Shown: one piece after another, positions 26,991 through 35,582 of the stretch
Layout: every line of letters starts with the position of its first letter
Position numbering within the stretch: the first letter of the stretch is position 1
DNA from: Acidobacteria bacterium 13_1_20CM_2_55_15
Lineage (GTDB): Bacteria > Acidobacteriota > Terriglobia > 20CM-2-55-15
Assembly (NCBI GenBank): GCA_001920875.1
Contig: MNKP01000010.1
Location: forward strand, 1 to 40,134
DNA: 40,134 nt
Reading direction: 5' to 3'
Notes under the pieces: model-generated
Seen by the model: the letters and a program-made list of their open reading frames with translations, nothing else
The model's database searches: none
Told to the model about the DNA's origin: nothing
Translations under genes and position numbers: made by a program

Positions 26991-27857
26991 TCAGGTTCTG
27001 TTCTTCATCCATTCGATGCATTCTTTGAGCTTTTGATGCATCAGTTCTTCCGATTGGTGCCCGCGGCGGCCATGGCCGGGCAGCACCCACTGGAACCTCA
27101 GATCCAGCAGACGTTTCATCGATTTTGTTTGCTCCGGCCAAGAGTACCATGCCACATCGCGGAAAGCGATTAATCCACGGCGCGAGTCGGACCAGGCCAG
27201 GTGATCACCCGTAAACAAATATTTATCACGGTACAGCAGCACGATATGGCCACGAGTATGCCCAGGCACAGGCACGACAAGCAGATCTTTATCCAAAGCA
27301 AGGAGGTCTTGCCCATCGATCAGTTCTTCCGCGTTAATTCCTCGCGAATCCGCACGGTGGACGATGCGCCGGCACTCGAAGTGTTCGTGGAATTTCTCGT
27401 GGTCAGCAACATCGTCACGATGCGAGAAGACCATGAGGGAAACACCACCCAATTCCTCCAGCCGCCCTACGAGCGTTCGGGCGAACCGGGGCGAGTCAAT
27501 CAGGACGTTTCCCTCCGGACGCAAAATGATATAAGACGCTGCGCCGTAGGAATTGGGGGATGCGAAGCCGCAAAAGTAGACGTTCTCCTCGATCAATTCC
27601 GGATATGCCGCGGCGGCCGTCTTAATGTCGATTTTGCTGCGTGTTCCAATCGATCCTGTGGGACAAGCGACCAGAGCCATAGCCGCTCGGTGCGCCTCGA
27701 TGGGAGTCTCTGGTTGGCGATAAACGATGGAGTGATCGTCGTCTTCCGTAAACACCGCCGGGGCAATTTGCCGGCACAGATCGCAGTCGATGCAAGTGTC
27801 GTCGACAAAGAACGTTCCGGAGACATTCTCCGAATAGGCGCGCTTCGGATTCGCCAT
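26991..27857 (-). CDS. Ferredoxin-metallo-beta-lactamase fusion protein
   Basis: 288 aa, cytoplasmic (no signal). The N-terminal ferredoxin-like domain has Cys22, Cys25, Cys28 and Cys65 (DDTCIDCDLCRQIAP ... VACPTGSIG), enough for one [4Fe-4S] cluster. The MBL-fold hydrolase domain has SHRDDVADH (145-153; the usual HxHxDH is altered to H-x-D-D-x-x-D-H), PVPGHTRGHIVLLY, FTGDHLAW and VLPGHGRRGHQ. Fusions of this type are known in several phyla, and their substrate is not established. In the operon it sits between the IPT protein and the M16 pair (5 bp to the next start), a partnership without an obvious logic. Confidence 0.85.
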   Translation of the reverse strand: MANPKRAYSENVSGTFFVDDTCIDCDLCRQIAPAVFTEDDDHSIVYRQPETPIEAHRAAMALVACPTGSIGTRSKIDIKTAAAAYPELIEENVYFCGFASPNSYGAASYIILRPEGNVLIDSPRFARTLVGRLEELGGVSLMVFSHRDDVADHEKFHEHFECRRIVHRADSRGINAEELIDGQDLLALDKDLLVVPVPGHTRGHIVLLYRDKYLFTGDHLAWSDSRRGLIAFRDVAWYSWPEQTKSMKRLLDLRFQWVLPGHGRRGHQSEELMHQKLKECIEWMKNRT

Positions 27858-27907
27858 ACTACCATTATGTCGTTCTTGCCATCCCGGTCCAGCAGAACTG
27901 ACATGCC

Positions 27908-30856
27908 TCAGTTCACGCCGAACAGAACGCGATTCGAAGATCCTCCCGTCGGATTTGTCACGACGACAGGTACGAGACCGGGCTGAGTGACCAAATACGC
28001 AGGGACAGTGACGGTTATCGTTGTGGACGTGACCAACGCCGGAAAAAGTACCGCGCTGCCGAAACTGACGACGGCGCCAGGTTGAAAGTTCGATCCTGTT
28101 ATTGTGAGAGTGAAGGCTGGAGAACGAGCGGGTGCCACCGGCGGGAACAACCCAAGGTTGGGTGCGTTGTTAAACGCCGGATCGTCGATCGTAGGAGACG
28201 ACGATGGTGTGAAGGGAACAACATTGAACGCTAATGTCTTGGACACGCCTCCGCCTGGCTGCGGATTGCGGACGTCGACCATATATTGACCCGTGCAATT
28301 GATGGTAACGGTCATGACCGCTTCATGGGAACCGACCACTGTCGCTCCGACTGCCCCGACTCCGGTAACACCTCCTGTAGTCGCAGCGGGCGTTGACGTT
28401 ATCGTCACCGTGGCCACCGCAAACTTAGTGGGGTCTGAACTACTAGTCACTTTGACACTGACTGTTGCAGGATCCGGGACTGCCGGCGGGGCGGTGTAAA
28501 GACCAGTGGAGGATATCGAGCCGACAGTGAAGTTGCCTCCCGCAACGTCGTTCACGGTCCAAGTAACGGCCTTGGTGGCTACACCATCCAGATAAGCGGT
28601 GAATTGCCGCGTACCGCCTATCAGAACTGTTGCAGATGTCGGAGCGATCGCAAGCCCCTTGCTACATAGCGGTGGGGTCAATTCGAAAACGGATACTTTG
28701 CTGAAGTTGGACCCACGCAGGACAATCGGCGCATTATACGTCTCGCCTGGCCGGGTTGGATCAAACGTCAGCAAACTATCCGTTTCGACGGCAGCCAAGA
28801 TCGGAGTCAAATTTGACAACAACACCGGCAGCGCCGATGAGGGACCAACCGATGGGTCAGGGTTCACCACAGACACCGCGAACGCCCCACCAACCTCTAG
28901 CGACGACTGTGGAATCGAACCACTAAGCGAGTTCGAATTTTGAAATGTCGTTGGAATAGCCGTTCCGGCCACGAGTATTGTGGCGCCTTGCTTGAATCCA
29001 AATCCGCTTACGGTAATGGGCAGCGCCGGCGCGTTCGTTTCGAGACGCACATCGGCGCTGTTCGGTGATATCGAAAGCACGACTGGTACGGGATTCATGA
29101 CGGGCAGGTCCAGCGCATTCGATGCGCCAACAGTCGGTGACGGATTCATCGCGGTGACTTTGACAAGCCCTCCGATTGCGAGGTCTTCAGGCGGAATCGT
29201 TACCTGAATGGTGGTCGGCGTCAAAAGGATCGTCGGGCGAGGCACGCCATTGATAAGAACAGATACGCCCGGGAGAAAGTCTGTTCCGGTAACCGTTGTC
29301 GTGAAGCCGGCATTGCCGGCAATCAGCGGCACGGGCAGTACGCCGAAACTCGTCAACGTTGGGGCGGCACTCCCGCTACCCGAAGGTGCGGTGGGGCCGA
29401 CAGGAGTTGGTGGTGGTGGTGCGGTAGAGCTTGGCCCTGCGTAGTCGGGCTGCGAATGCATCGCGGCAAGGTTGCCCAGAACCGAATTGTCTACGGCCAC
29501 ATGGAGCGCTGTCGCAATGATCGGTACATCCGAACTCACGTAAACGAAACCAGCACTACGCACGCCCGAGAAAAGGTTCGCCAGTGTACGCATCCCTTGG
29601 GTCGAAGGATCAACGGTCAATGTTGTGGACGATATTATGGCGCCGGCGTCGGAAACGTACTGCAACATTAGATTAGCGATCGATGAGCTCGGGTTGAGAA
29701 AGACGAGTCCGATAAAGACCTGTGGATTAAAGTCACGAACACTGAAGACAAAGTTCGTGTCCGGCTGCGGACCCGCTGGTATGACCACGAAACCGCTCTG
29801 GTTGGCACTGGCAATGGCTTCGGCTGCTATAACCGGTGTCGTGCTTTGAAAAACAATAGAACCAAGAGTGGTTCCCACACCCAAATTAAAGACCCTTTGA
29901 ACGCTGCGGCGCGCGGCACCATTGGCCGGCAGAGCCACCGTTGCCACTGGAGTGCCTGGCACGAGATTCCCATCGATATCACGCGCGGTCAGAGTCACAG
30001 TGCCGGCGTCGCTGCTGGTATTGACGAATTGAAGCTCCGTCAGATAATCGCTGCCGTGGACAAAAAACGGAATGGTACCACTCAAAACCGCAGAACCAAC
30101 TGGCACTGCTGTGACCGCCGAAAAATCGCTGTGAGGCACTACAATTCCTTCGGCGGCATCAGAAAAATTGATCATCTCCGCCTGGACGAACACACGGTGG
30201 TCTGGGCCGAGGACTGATTTAGGAACGCGAATCAACAGATGCGATATATCTCGAAGCGGTCCCGTACTAGGCTGCGGAAAGAGAGTGGCGATGTCTAACT
30301 TAAGCGTGCCCAGCGCCGCTACCGTGGGAGCAGCATTACCCAGTACGGTTCCGTCTGGCGCAATCGGCAAAATGACAACACTCGTTGATCTGTCATCAGG
30401 ATTGTAGATTGTCGCTTTCATGCGGCCCGTCGTTCCCTGCGAGAAAGGAATAATCAGATCTGTCCCACTTGTTGCGGGAACTGCGGATTCAAACCCACTG
30501 CCCGTGGATAGCGTTGCAATGACGGATAAGCGGTTTGAACTGACGACGATTACGGTCCCGTCGAAGGAACTCAGAGCAAGAGAACCAGCGGTCAGTCGTA
30601 GTTGGGCTCCAGCAGGGATATTGATCCCGGCGTCGGCAACCTGGGCCTGTTCGGAGTTGCGAAACGTGACTTTTGCGCTGGCCAGCACGCTGCTCAAGTT
30701 ACTCAAAATGAGTTCCGACCCGGAATTGCTGTTGAAATGCGGAATCACATATTGGAAACTTCCAGTGGTTTGTGTTGAAACGGGAATGGCGGTCGCCAGT
30801 ATCGCAACGGTTGCCACCAAGCTGCAAAATAATCCGATGTAAATTCTCCGATCCAT
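27908..30856 (-). CDS. Large secreted IPT/TIG and Ig-like repeat protein
   Basis: 982 aa with signal peptide (IGLFCSLVATVAILATAIPVS). Residues about 30-470 form four repeats of a beta-sandwich module of ~110 residues beginning with patterns such as YVIPHFNSNSGSELILSNL and FFVHGSDYLTELQFVN. A Pro/Ser/Gly linker (PPPPTPVGPTAP, about 483-500) leads to IPT/TIG domains (VLPVPLIAGNAGFTTTVTG, ISPNSADVRL, and a last one ending in VVVTNPTGGSSNRVLF). One IPT domain appears split by a Big2-like domain (LAIAPTSATVLIGGTRQFTA through TVSVKVTSSSDPTK). No anchor or enzyme is recognised. Probably extracellular, perhaps adhesive. ATG 30856 has GGAAGGA upstream; the gap to the next gene is 50 bp. Confidence 0.8.
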   Translation of the reverse strand: MDRRIYIGLFCSLVATVAILATAIPVSTQTTGSFQYVIPHFNSNSGSELILSNLSSVLASAKVTFRNSEQAQVADAGINIPAGAQLRLTAGSLALSSFDGTVIVVSSNRLSVIATLSTGSGFESAVPATSGTDLIIPFSQGTTGRMKATIYNPDDRSTSVVILPIAPDGTVLGNAAPTVAALGTLKLDIATLFPQPSTGPLRDISHLLIRVPKSVLGPDHRVFVQAEMINFSDAAEGIVVPHSDFSAVTAVPVGSAVLSGTIPFFVHGSDYLTELQFVNTSSDAGTVTLTARDIDGNLVPGTPVATVALPANGAARRSVQRVFNLGVGTTLGSIVFQSTTPVIAAEAIASANQSGFVVIPAGPQPDTNFVFSVRDFNPQVFIGLVFLNPSSSIANLMLQYVSDAGAIISSTTLTVDPSTQGMRTLANLFSGVRSAGFVYVSSDVPIIATALHVAVDNSVLGNLAAMHSQPDYAGPSSTAPPPPTPVGPTAPSGSGSAAPTLTSFGVLPVPLIAGNAGFTTTVTGTDFLPGVSVLINGVPRPTILLTPTTIQVTIPPEDLAIGGLVKVTAMNPSPTVGASNALDLPVMNPVPVVLSISPNSADVRLETNAPALPITVSGFGFKQGATILVAGTAIPTTFQNSNSLSGSIPQSSLEVGGAFAVSVVNPDPSVGPSSALPVLLSNLTPILAAVETDSLLTFDPTRPGETYNAPIVLRGSNFSKVSVFELTPPLCSKGLAIAPTSATVLIGGTRQFTAYLDGVATKAVTWTVNDVAGGNFTVGSISSTGLYTAPPAVPDPATVSVKVTSSSDPTKFAVATVTITSTPAATTGGVTGVGAVGATVVGSHEAVMTVTINCTGQYMVDVRNPQPGGGVSKTLAFNVVPFTPSSSPTIDDPAFNNAPNLGLFPPVAPARSPAFTLTITGSNFQPGAVVSFGSAVLFPALVTSTTITVTVPAYLVTQPGLVPVVVTNPTGGSSNRVLFGVN

Positions 30857-31234
30857 TAGCCGCCATCCTTCCTATCAGCCGCCTGAAATTTGACAAAAGC
30901 CTTGGCACATTAACCAAGGGACTTGGGGATGTCAATAACAGCTATCTGTAGTGGTGAGAGTCCTGAGTCCCCACCAGGGTTCGAGCATGTGGATTCTGTG
31001 AGAGTCAACTTAGGGCAATGGTTCTGGGGCAACTTGAGTTTATTGAAACAGAGATTCTCGTAAGAAGCTCAAACTCAAGTCAGCAACGTTGAGATCTGGT
31101 TTTCCGAAGCAATCGCTTCGCGGGGTATTTTACGGGAATCGATTATTGCAGGTTCCCGATTCCGTTCACGCAGCTTTGCTCATGGCCGTCATGACCGTCG
31201 CATGTCTGTGTCAAGTTTGTGCAGCCTTTGGTTC
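30857..31234. other. Intergenic region, 378 bp
   Basis: No gene or RNA recognised. It is the upstream region of the IPT protein gene and the downstream region of the PPOX gene, both on the minus strand. A short inverted pair CCTTGG (30900-30905) / CCAAGG (30914-30919) is present but has no T-run. Nothing else stands out. Confidence 0.5.
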
Positions 31235-31633
31235 TTACCTCGCCCACGCCAGCACGTGATCGGGACGAATCTTGTAAGTCACTCGAACTTCGTTCGGCTG
31301 CTTGTAAGGGTACTTGTCCTGGTTGATGTATTTCTTTGCCAGCGCGTTGATGTGATCGTCGGTATTGTCTGTGATCTCTACAACCTGTCCACGCAGCGCG
31401 ATGAAACGATAAGGATTCTCGGGATCTTGGATGCTGAGTGCGACCTGGCGGTTGCGGCGCATATTTTTATCTTTAATTCGGCCTTTTGCGCTATTAATCC
31501 GCACGTGAGTGCCATCGTAGTCGCACCATACCGGCGTGACTTGTGGGCTGCCATCATTCATAACCGTCGCTAAATGTGCAAAAGCCTTCTTCTCGAAGAG
31601 ATCACGAAATTCGTTAGGTATTTTCGTGGCCAT
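31235..31633 (-). CDS. PPOX-class F420-dependent oxidoreductase
   Basis: 132 aa from ATG 31633, supported by AGGAGA a few bases upstream; a longer frame to 31708 would run through the promoter. It has the split-barrel flavin/deazaflavin-binding fold: FAHLATVMNDGSPQVTPVWC, VRINSAKGRIKDKNMRRN, VALSIQDPENPYRFIALRGQV and YKIRPDHVLAWAR. These match the F420-type PPOX proteins (TIGR03618-like) more than FMN pyridoxamine oxidases. Probably cytoplasmic, with an unknown reduction substrate. F420 use is inferred from family and no F420 biosynthesis gene is in the window. It is downstream of the HD-GYP gene but has its own promoter-like region. Confidence 0.8.
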   Translation of the reverse strand: MATKIPNEFRDLFEKKAFAHLATVMNDGSPQVTPVWCDYDGTHVRINSAKGRIKDKNMRRNRQVALSIQDPENPYRFIALRGQVVEITDNTDDHINALAKKYINQDKYPYKQPNEVRVTYKIRPDHVLAWAR

Positions 31634-31652
31634 GCATGTCTCCTGTTCAGAG

Positions 31653-31704
31653 TTAGACCTATTAGACCTATAGGTTAATAACACGTTAATTAAGGGGTAA
31701 TCAA
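31653..31704 (-). promoter_or_regulatory. Candidate promoter and operator of the PPOX gene
   Basis: On the minus strand a -35-like TTGATT (31699-31704) and -10-like TATTAA (31675-31680) are 18 bp apart. Just downstream, two adjacent identical 9-mers TAGGTCTAA (31662-31670 and 31653-31661) overlap a palindrome ACCTATAGGT. The repeats would lie at the transcription start and could bind a MarR- or similar-type repressor. Prediction only. Confidence 0.4.
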
Positions 31705-31726
31705 CCATGAGTACTGCGCGGAAGCG

Positions 31727-33838
31727 CTAGACTACGCAGTCGGCTACTGGACGGTCTGCAAATCGCTTGAAACGCGCTTTGATGGCGTACATACGCTTGT
31801 CGGCACAGTGCATTGCCTGTTCAATGTTTTTCCCATCAACAGGCGTAGTTGCTAATCCGCAGCTTGCGCCAAACAGCATTCTCTTGTAAGGCTCGTGGGC
31901 AGGATACCACACGACCATCCGGCGGAAGTTTCGAATCTGCGTGCGCAGGGTGCGTCTGTCGGCCTCACTAAACACGACGAACTCGTCTCCGCCTAACCGG
32001 CACGTCAATTGAGCGTCGTAAAAAGCAGCCTGCAGATGTGCCGCAATACGGACCAAAACCGCGTCACCGGCCTTGTGGCCGAAATTATCGTTGATGCTCT
32101 TTAAACAGTTCACATCGACGACAACGACGGAAACAGGCTTCCCGATAAGCTTGGCGGCCATCAGTTCCAAACCACGCCGGTTCGCCAAACCGGTCAATTT
32201 GTCGACCGCCGCTTCCCGCTGCGCGATTTCGAGAGCCAGCACTTTATTGAAGGGACCTGAGATTTTCTCGGCTACCGCTCGAATCAGCGCCACCTCATCG
32301 TCGTTGAAAGGTGCGGTGGGATGGGTAACCGAAATCGTGGCAATGGTCTGGTCTCCGAACTTGACGGGTACTCCTTCATGTGCCCCCGCCTTTAATTCGA
32401 CCCCGCACTGCGGAAATCGGTTCGTGATCAGATCCGAGACGAGTTGCGATATCTGTTCTGTCGTCGTTGCCTTTGCGATAGATTTTGTGAGCTCTTCCAG
32501 AATCTTGACGTCGGAAGTAACGCGCTCAATGCCGGAATAAGCTTCGGGGGAGGTCGTCCCCCAGTTGACGACATCGCGATAGATGGACTCCCAAACACGA
32601 ACAATTTCCGGATCAAAGCATGTTCCGCTGCCTTGCCGTAATGTTTCCATGCCGCCGTTGATCGTCTCTGCCGAGTCCAGCCGCCCGGACGTGTACGCAT
32701 CGAATACATCTGCAACCGCCAGCACGCGTGCGCCGAGCGGAATCGCTTTTCCGGCTAGGCCGTTGGGATAACCTTTGCCGTCGAAACGTTCGTGATGCGC
32801 AAGGATCGAATCGGTCACGGGATATCGAAACTTGATGTTCGAGACAATTTCGGCGCCCAATTGCGGATGCAACCGCATTTTGCGCATTTCCTCGGGAGTG
32901 AGGGGACCTTCTTTGCTCAGAATGTATTCGGGAATGGCCAGCTTTCCGATATCGTGAAGGAGCGCGGCAGCCGCGATCCCTTTAACTTCCAGTTCACTTA
33001 AGCGCATTGCTTCAGCGATGGCATGCGAATACTTCTGCACGCGCTGAATATGGCCGTGAGTATTCTTGTCCTTCGCATCGATAGCCAACGCGAGCGTCGA
33101 TAAGGTTGAATTGAAAAGTTCCGTCGCGTGTTGCTTTTCTTTCTCCAAGCTTTCGATGTAGACACGATACGAGTAATAACAAAGATAGAGTACGGGAGCG
33201 ACGACGAGTAGCAGTGTGGTGCGCTGTGAGCCAATGAACTCCGAAACGAGGAACGACAGGAGACCGGCGACGACAAAGGATGGCGCCGTGTAGAGGAAAT
33301 TGTCGTGCCAAAGGCGCAAGATCGACTTCTTACTCGACAGGCCAACAATCATCGAGACACAGACCGAGCACCCTAAGTAATAGACGATGGATGCCACCAA
33401 AGCTCCGGTCAGGCGGTCGATGCCCATCGCATGGATATTCCGGGCTACTGTGTAGTAGGCGGCACTGGACAACCATGTGGTGAGCACGATCATTCCGAGA
33501 TTGAAAATCAACTGATGGAAAACGAATTTTCGTGACGGGAATATGGATTGGACAAAGACACCGCAAATTCCAACGAGGGTTCCCGCCGGCGTGCCGAGCA
33601 TCATAACGGCGATTAGAACGACTGTTGTAATCAGCGATAGTGAAGAACCCGCGATCAATCGCACTTTCGCCTGCCCGGTGACAACCGCCAGGAACAGCAA
33701 TAGCCAGAAATATGAATAATCTAAGAGCTCGAGCGTGAGGATCGCCCCGATCAAGCCAGAGATGCCGATCATCCCAAACACACAAACAGCCACCTGTGCT
33801 GCCCGTGGAAGTGCCCAGAGTTGTCCCTGCTTACTCAA
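31727..33838 (-). CDS. Membrane HD-GYP / GAF / GGDEF c-di-GMP enzyme
   Basis: 703 aa. About six to eight hydrophobic helices (15-225) form a MASE-like sensory membrane domain. The HD-GYP phosphodiesterase domain follows: LLHDIGKLAIPEYIL (His295, Asp296), LAHHERFDGKGYPNGLAG with the GYP motif at 356-358, and RVLAVADVFDAYTSG. A GAF-like domain spans about 440-540, and the C-terminal GGDEF is at 616-620 in CRLGGDEFVVF with VDVNCLKSINDNFGHKAGD. Both catalytic signatures are intact, so it may make and degrade c-di-GMP. The inhibitory RxxD I-site is missing at its usual place (Y-D-A-Q instead). The usual SDRPYR after VFDA is replaced by TSGRLDS. The signal is unknown. Confidence 0.9.
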   Translation of the reverse strand: MSKQGQLWALPRAAQVAVCVFGMIGISGLIGAILTLELLDYSYFWLLLFLAVVTGQAKVRLIAGSSLSLITTVVLIAVMMLGTPAGTLVGICGVFVQSIFPSRKFVFHQLIFNLGMIVLTTWLSSAAYYTVARNIHAMGIDRLTGALVASIVYYLGCSVCVSMIVGLSSKKSILRLWHDNFLYTAPSFVVAGLLSFLVSEFIGSQRTTLLLVVAPVLYLCYYSYRVYIESLEKEKQHATELFNSTLSTLALAIDAKDKNTHGHIQRVQKYSHAIAEAMRLSELEVKGIAAAALLHDIGKLAIPEYILSKEGPLTPEEMRKMRLHPQLGAEIVSNIKFRYPVTDSILAHHERFDGKGYPNGLAGKAIPLGARVLAVADVFDAYTSGRLDSAETINGGMETLRQGSGTCFDPEIVRVWESIYRDVVNWGTTSPEAYSGIERVTSDVKILEELTKSIAKATTTEQISQLVSDLITNRFPQCGVELKAGAHEGVPVKFGDQTIATISVTHPTAPFNDDEVALIRAVAEKISGPFNKVLALEIAQREAAVDKLTGLANRRGLELMAAKLIGKPVSVVVVDVNCLKSINDNFGHKAGDAVLVRIAAHLQAAFYDAQLTCRLGGDEFVVFSEADRRTLRTQIRNFRRMVVWYPAHEPYKRMLFGASCGLATTPVDGKNIEQAMHCADKRMYAIKARFKRFADRPVADCVV

Positions 33839-34002
33839 TAGAACCTCATCCTATTTATCGGCGGATGATTATGAATCGTTAGTCTTTGTGGAGGCGGCAG
33901 AAATCAGTAAAGACAAATGAAAAACCTGCCGATAAGAGAAGGAAGAATCCTCAGGAACTCGGAATGCCGATAAGCGGATGCAGGGTGGAAAACGGTTCCG
34001 AG

Positions 34003-35478
34003 TTAGCTACCCGATCCCTGTTCTGGCGGTGCAGAAGTCTTTTTCTTCGCCCGCTTGCCGGCCGGACCGGCAGATTTACGCGGCGCCCCAGTCTTACGTT
34101 TGATTCCGCTCGGAGTGCGGCGTTTGCGAGCCGGTGATTCTTCGAGCGCCGCCGGAGACGTCAAGTTGAATTCTGTAGATTCGGGCTGTGTTTGGACGGG
34201 CTCTTCGGGAGGAGCTAACGTGGGTTGTGGTTCCGATTCTACGGCCGGCACTTGCTCTTCTACATCGTACGGAACCGCTGCCTGTTCGACACCGGCAGGC
34301 TCCTCGACGGGGGGCATGGGAGCAGGCTGAAGCTGAGACAGCAAGGCACCCGGAAAAACCCGCAAGATGCCTTGACGATTCCGCTCCAAACGCAACAACC
34401 CGGCGCGTTGGGCATGACGTACCGCATCAAGAAAGCTATGAAACCCGTAGCGATGTTCATCGAATGCCGGCGACGAATTCTTGATGAATTGCTTTACATT
34501 TCTCAAATACATTGGCCAGTGCGGCGTAATGGGTGATCTTTGAAACGCCTCCTGCATTGCACGGACACCTTCTTCCGCCTGCACTGGAATTGGTGCGGCG
34601 CGGGCGGCGTGCGAATGTTCAGCAGATTGACCGTTCCCCGGCGCTGCCGCAATTTCTCGCTCAGGTTCTTCCGATTGTCCGTGCGCTTGTTCTTTTAGTT
34701 CGACAAGCAGACTGCGGTCAACCTGTTTCAGTTTCACGTAACCGGCGGCAGCCATCTTTTCGATGAAATCGCGAAAGGTGCTGGCGCCGTAATCACGTTC
34801 CGAAAATGTCGAATCGAGTTGAAGAAGCGTGCTCTTCAGCAGTCCGAGTTGCGGAGAGACCTCGCGGTCCGTCAAAACTTTCAGGGCGCGCCGGACAAGA
34901 GGAAATGCTTTGGAAAGATCGCCCTCGCTCACGGCCCGACTCCGCTCCGCCTGCCGGCGTGGTCCGGGTTGCGGGCCGATTAGGTTCTCGTAAGCGATGA
35001 ACTCATGACAGTTCTTTTGAAGAATGATGCTGGTAAAACTGCGCCCGCCGACAACGAGGACTTTCTTGTCGTATTGTTTGAGCTTTTCGACCAGCGCGAT
35101 GAAATCGCTGTCGCCGCCAACAATAACAAAGGCATTGATGTGGTTTCGCGTGAATGCCATCTCCAGCGCGTCCAGCGCTAGGTTAATGTCGGCCCCGTTC
35201 TTGTCGCCGCCGGGCGTCAAGTTTCGTTGCACCATCTGGATCGCGTGCTGGGTCATGCTGCGACTGTGTTCGCCCGCGCGCTTCCAGTCACCGTAGGCAA
35301 TCTTAGTAACGACTTCGCCGCGTTCCTTAATGGCCTCGAGAACTGCGCCGATATCGAAGTGACGACTCAGCGTGGTCTTCACTCCGATCTCGATATTGTC
35401 AAAGTCGATGAATACGGCGATCTTTAAGCGGTCTTCAATCAATGGATCAAAACCCCCCACAAAAAAGGATAGCCACAA
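34003..35478 (-). CDS. NYN-domain (LabA-like) ribonuclease with two OST-HTH/LOTUS domains
   Basis: Up to 491 aa from TTG 35478; GTG 35460 and TTG 35442 are alternative starts, and none has a clear ribosome site. The NYN (PIN-like) domain is at about 17-168: VFIDFDNIE (Asp25, Asp27), KNGADINLALDAL (Asp97, Asp103) and VIVGGDSDFIALV (Asp123, Asp125), so all metal-binding acidic positions are present. Two OST-HTH/LOTUS domains follow at about 188-262 (FSERDYGASTFRDFIEKMA) and 303-377 (FDEHRYGFHSFLDAVRHA). A Pro/Glu-rich linker and a Lys/Arg/Ala-rich tail (SGIKRKTGAPRK...) end the protein. NYN-LOTUS proteins are predicted to act on RNA, and bacterial members are little studied. An RNA-processing role is inference. 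Confidence 0.87.
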   Translation of the reverse strand: MWLSFFVGGFDPLIEDRLKIAVFIDFDNIEIGVKTTLSRHFDIGAVLEAIKERGEVVTKIAYGDWKRAGEHSRSMTQHAIQMVQRNLTPGGDKNGADINLALDALEMAFTRNHINAFVIVGGDSDFIALVEKLKQYDKKVLVVGGRSFTSIILQKNCHEFIAYENLIGPQPGPRRQAERSRAVSEGDLSKAFPLVRRALKVLTDREVSPQLGLLKSTLLQLDSTFSERDYGASTFRDFIEKMAAAGYVKLKQVDRSLLVELKEQAHGQSEEPEREIAAAPGNGQSAEHSHAARAAPIPVQAEEGVRAMQEAFQRSPITPHWPMYLRNVKQFIKNSSPAFDEHRYGFHSFLDAVRHAQRAGLLRLERNRQGILRVFPGALLSQLQPAPMPPVEEPAGVEQAAVPYDVEEQVPAVESEPQPTLAPPEEPVQTQPESTEFNLTSPAALEESPARKRRTPSGIKRKTGAPRKSAGPAGKRAKKKTSAPPEQGSGS

Positions 35479-35582
35479 AGAGGCACAAAAATCACGAAAA
35501 GTTGATCTTTCATGTTGCTGATTCGATGGCAGCTTATAACCGCCGGGCGGCAGCGCTCACAGAACGGCGCTAGAGCTTGCAT

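Noticed and set aside
27201-27986. Plus-strand open frame (261 codons) opposite the ferredoxin-MBL gene
   Set aside because: Antisense shadow of a well-supported gene; no family resemblance.
30900-30919. Rho-independent terminator from the CCTTGG/CCAAGG inverted pair
   Set aside because: The stem is only 6 bp, the loop 8 bp, no T-run follows, and it lies upstream of the minus-strand IPT gene rather than downstream of one.
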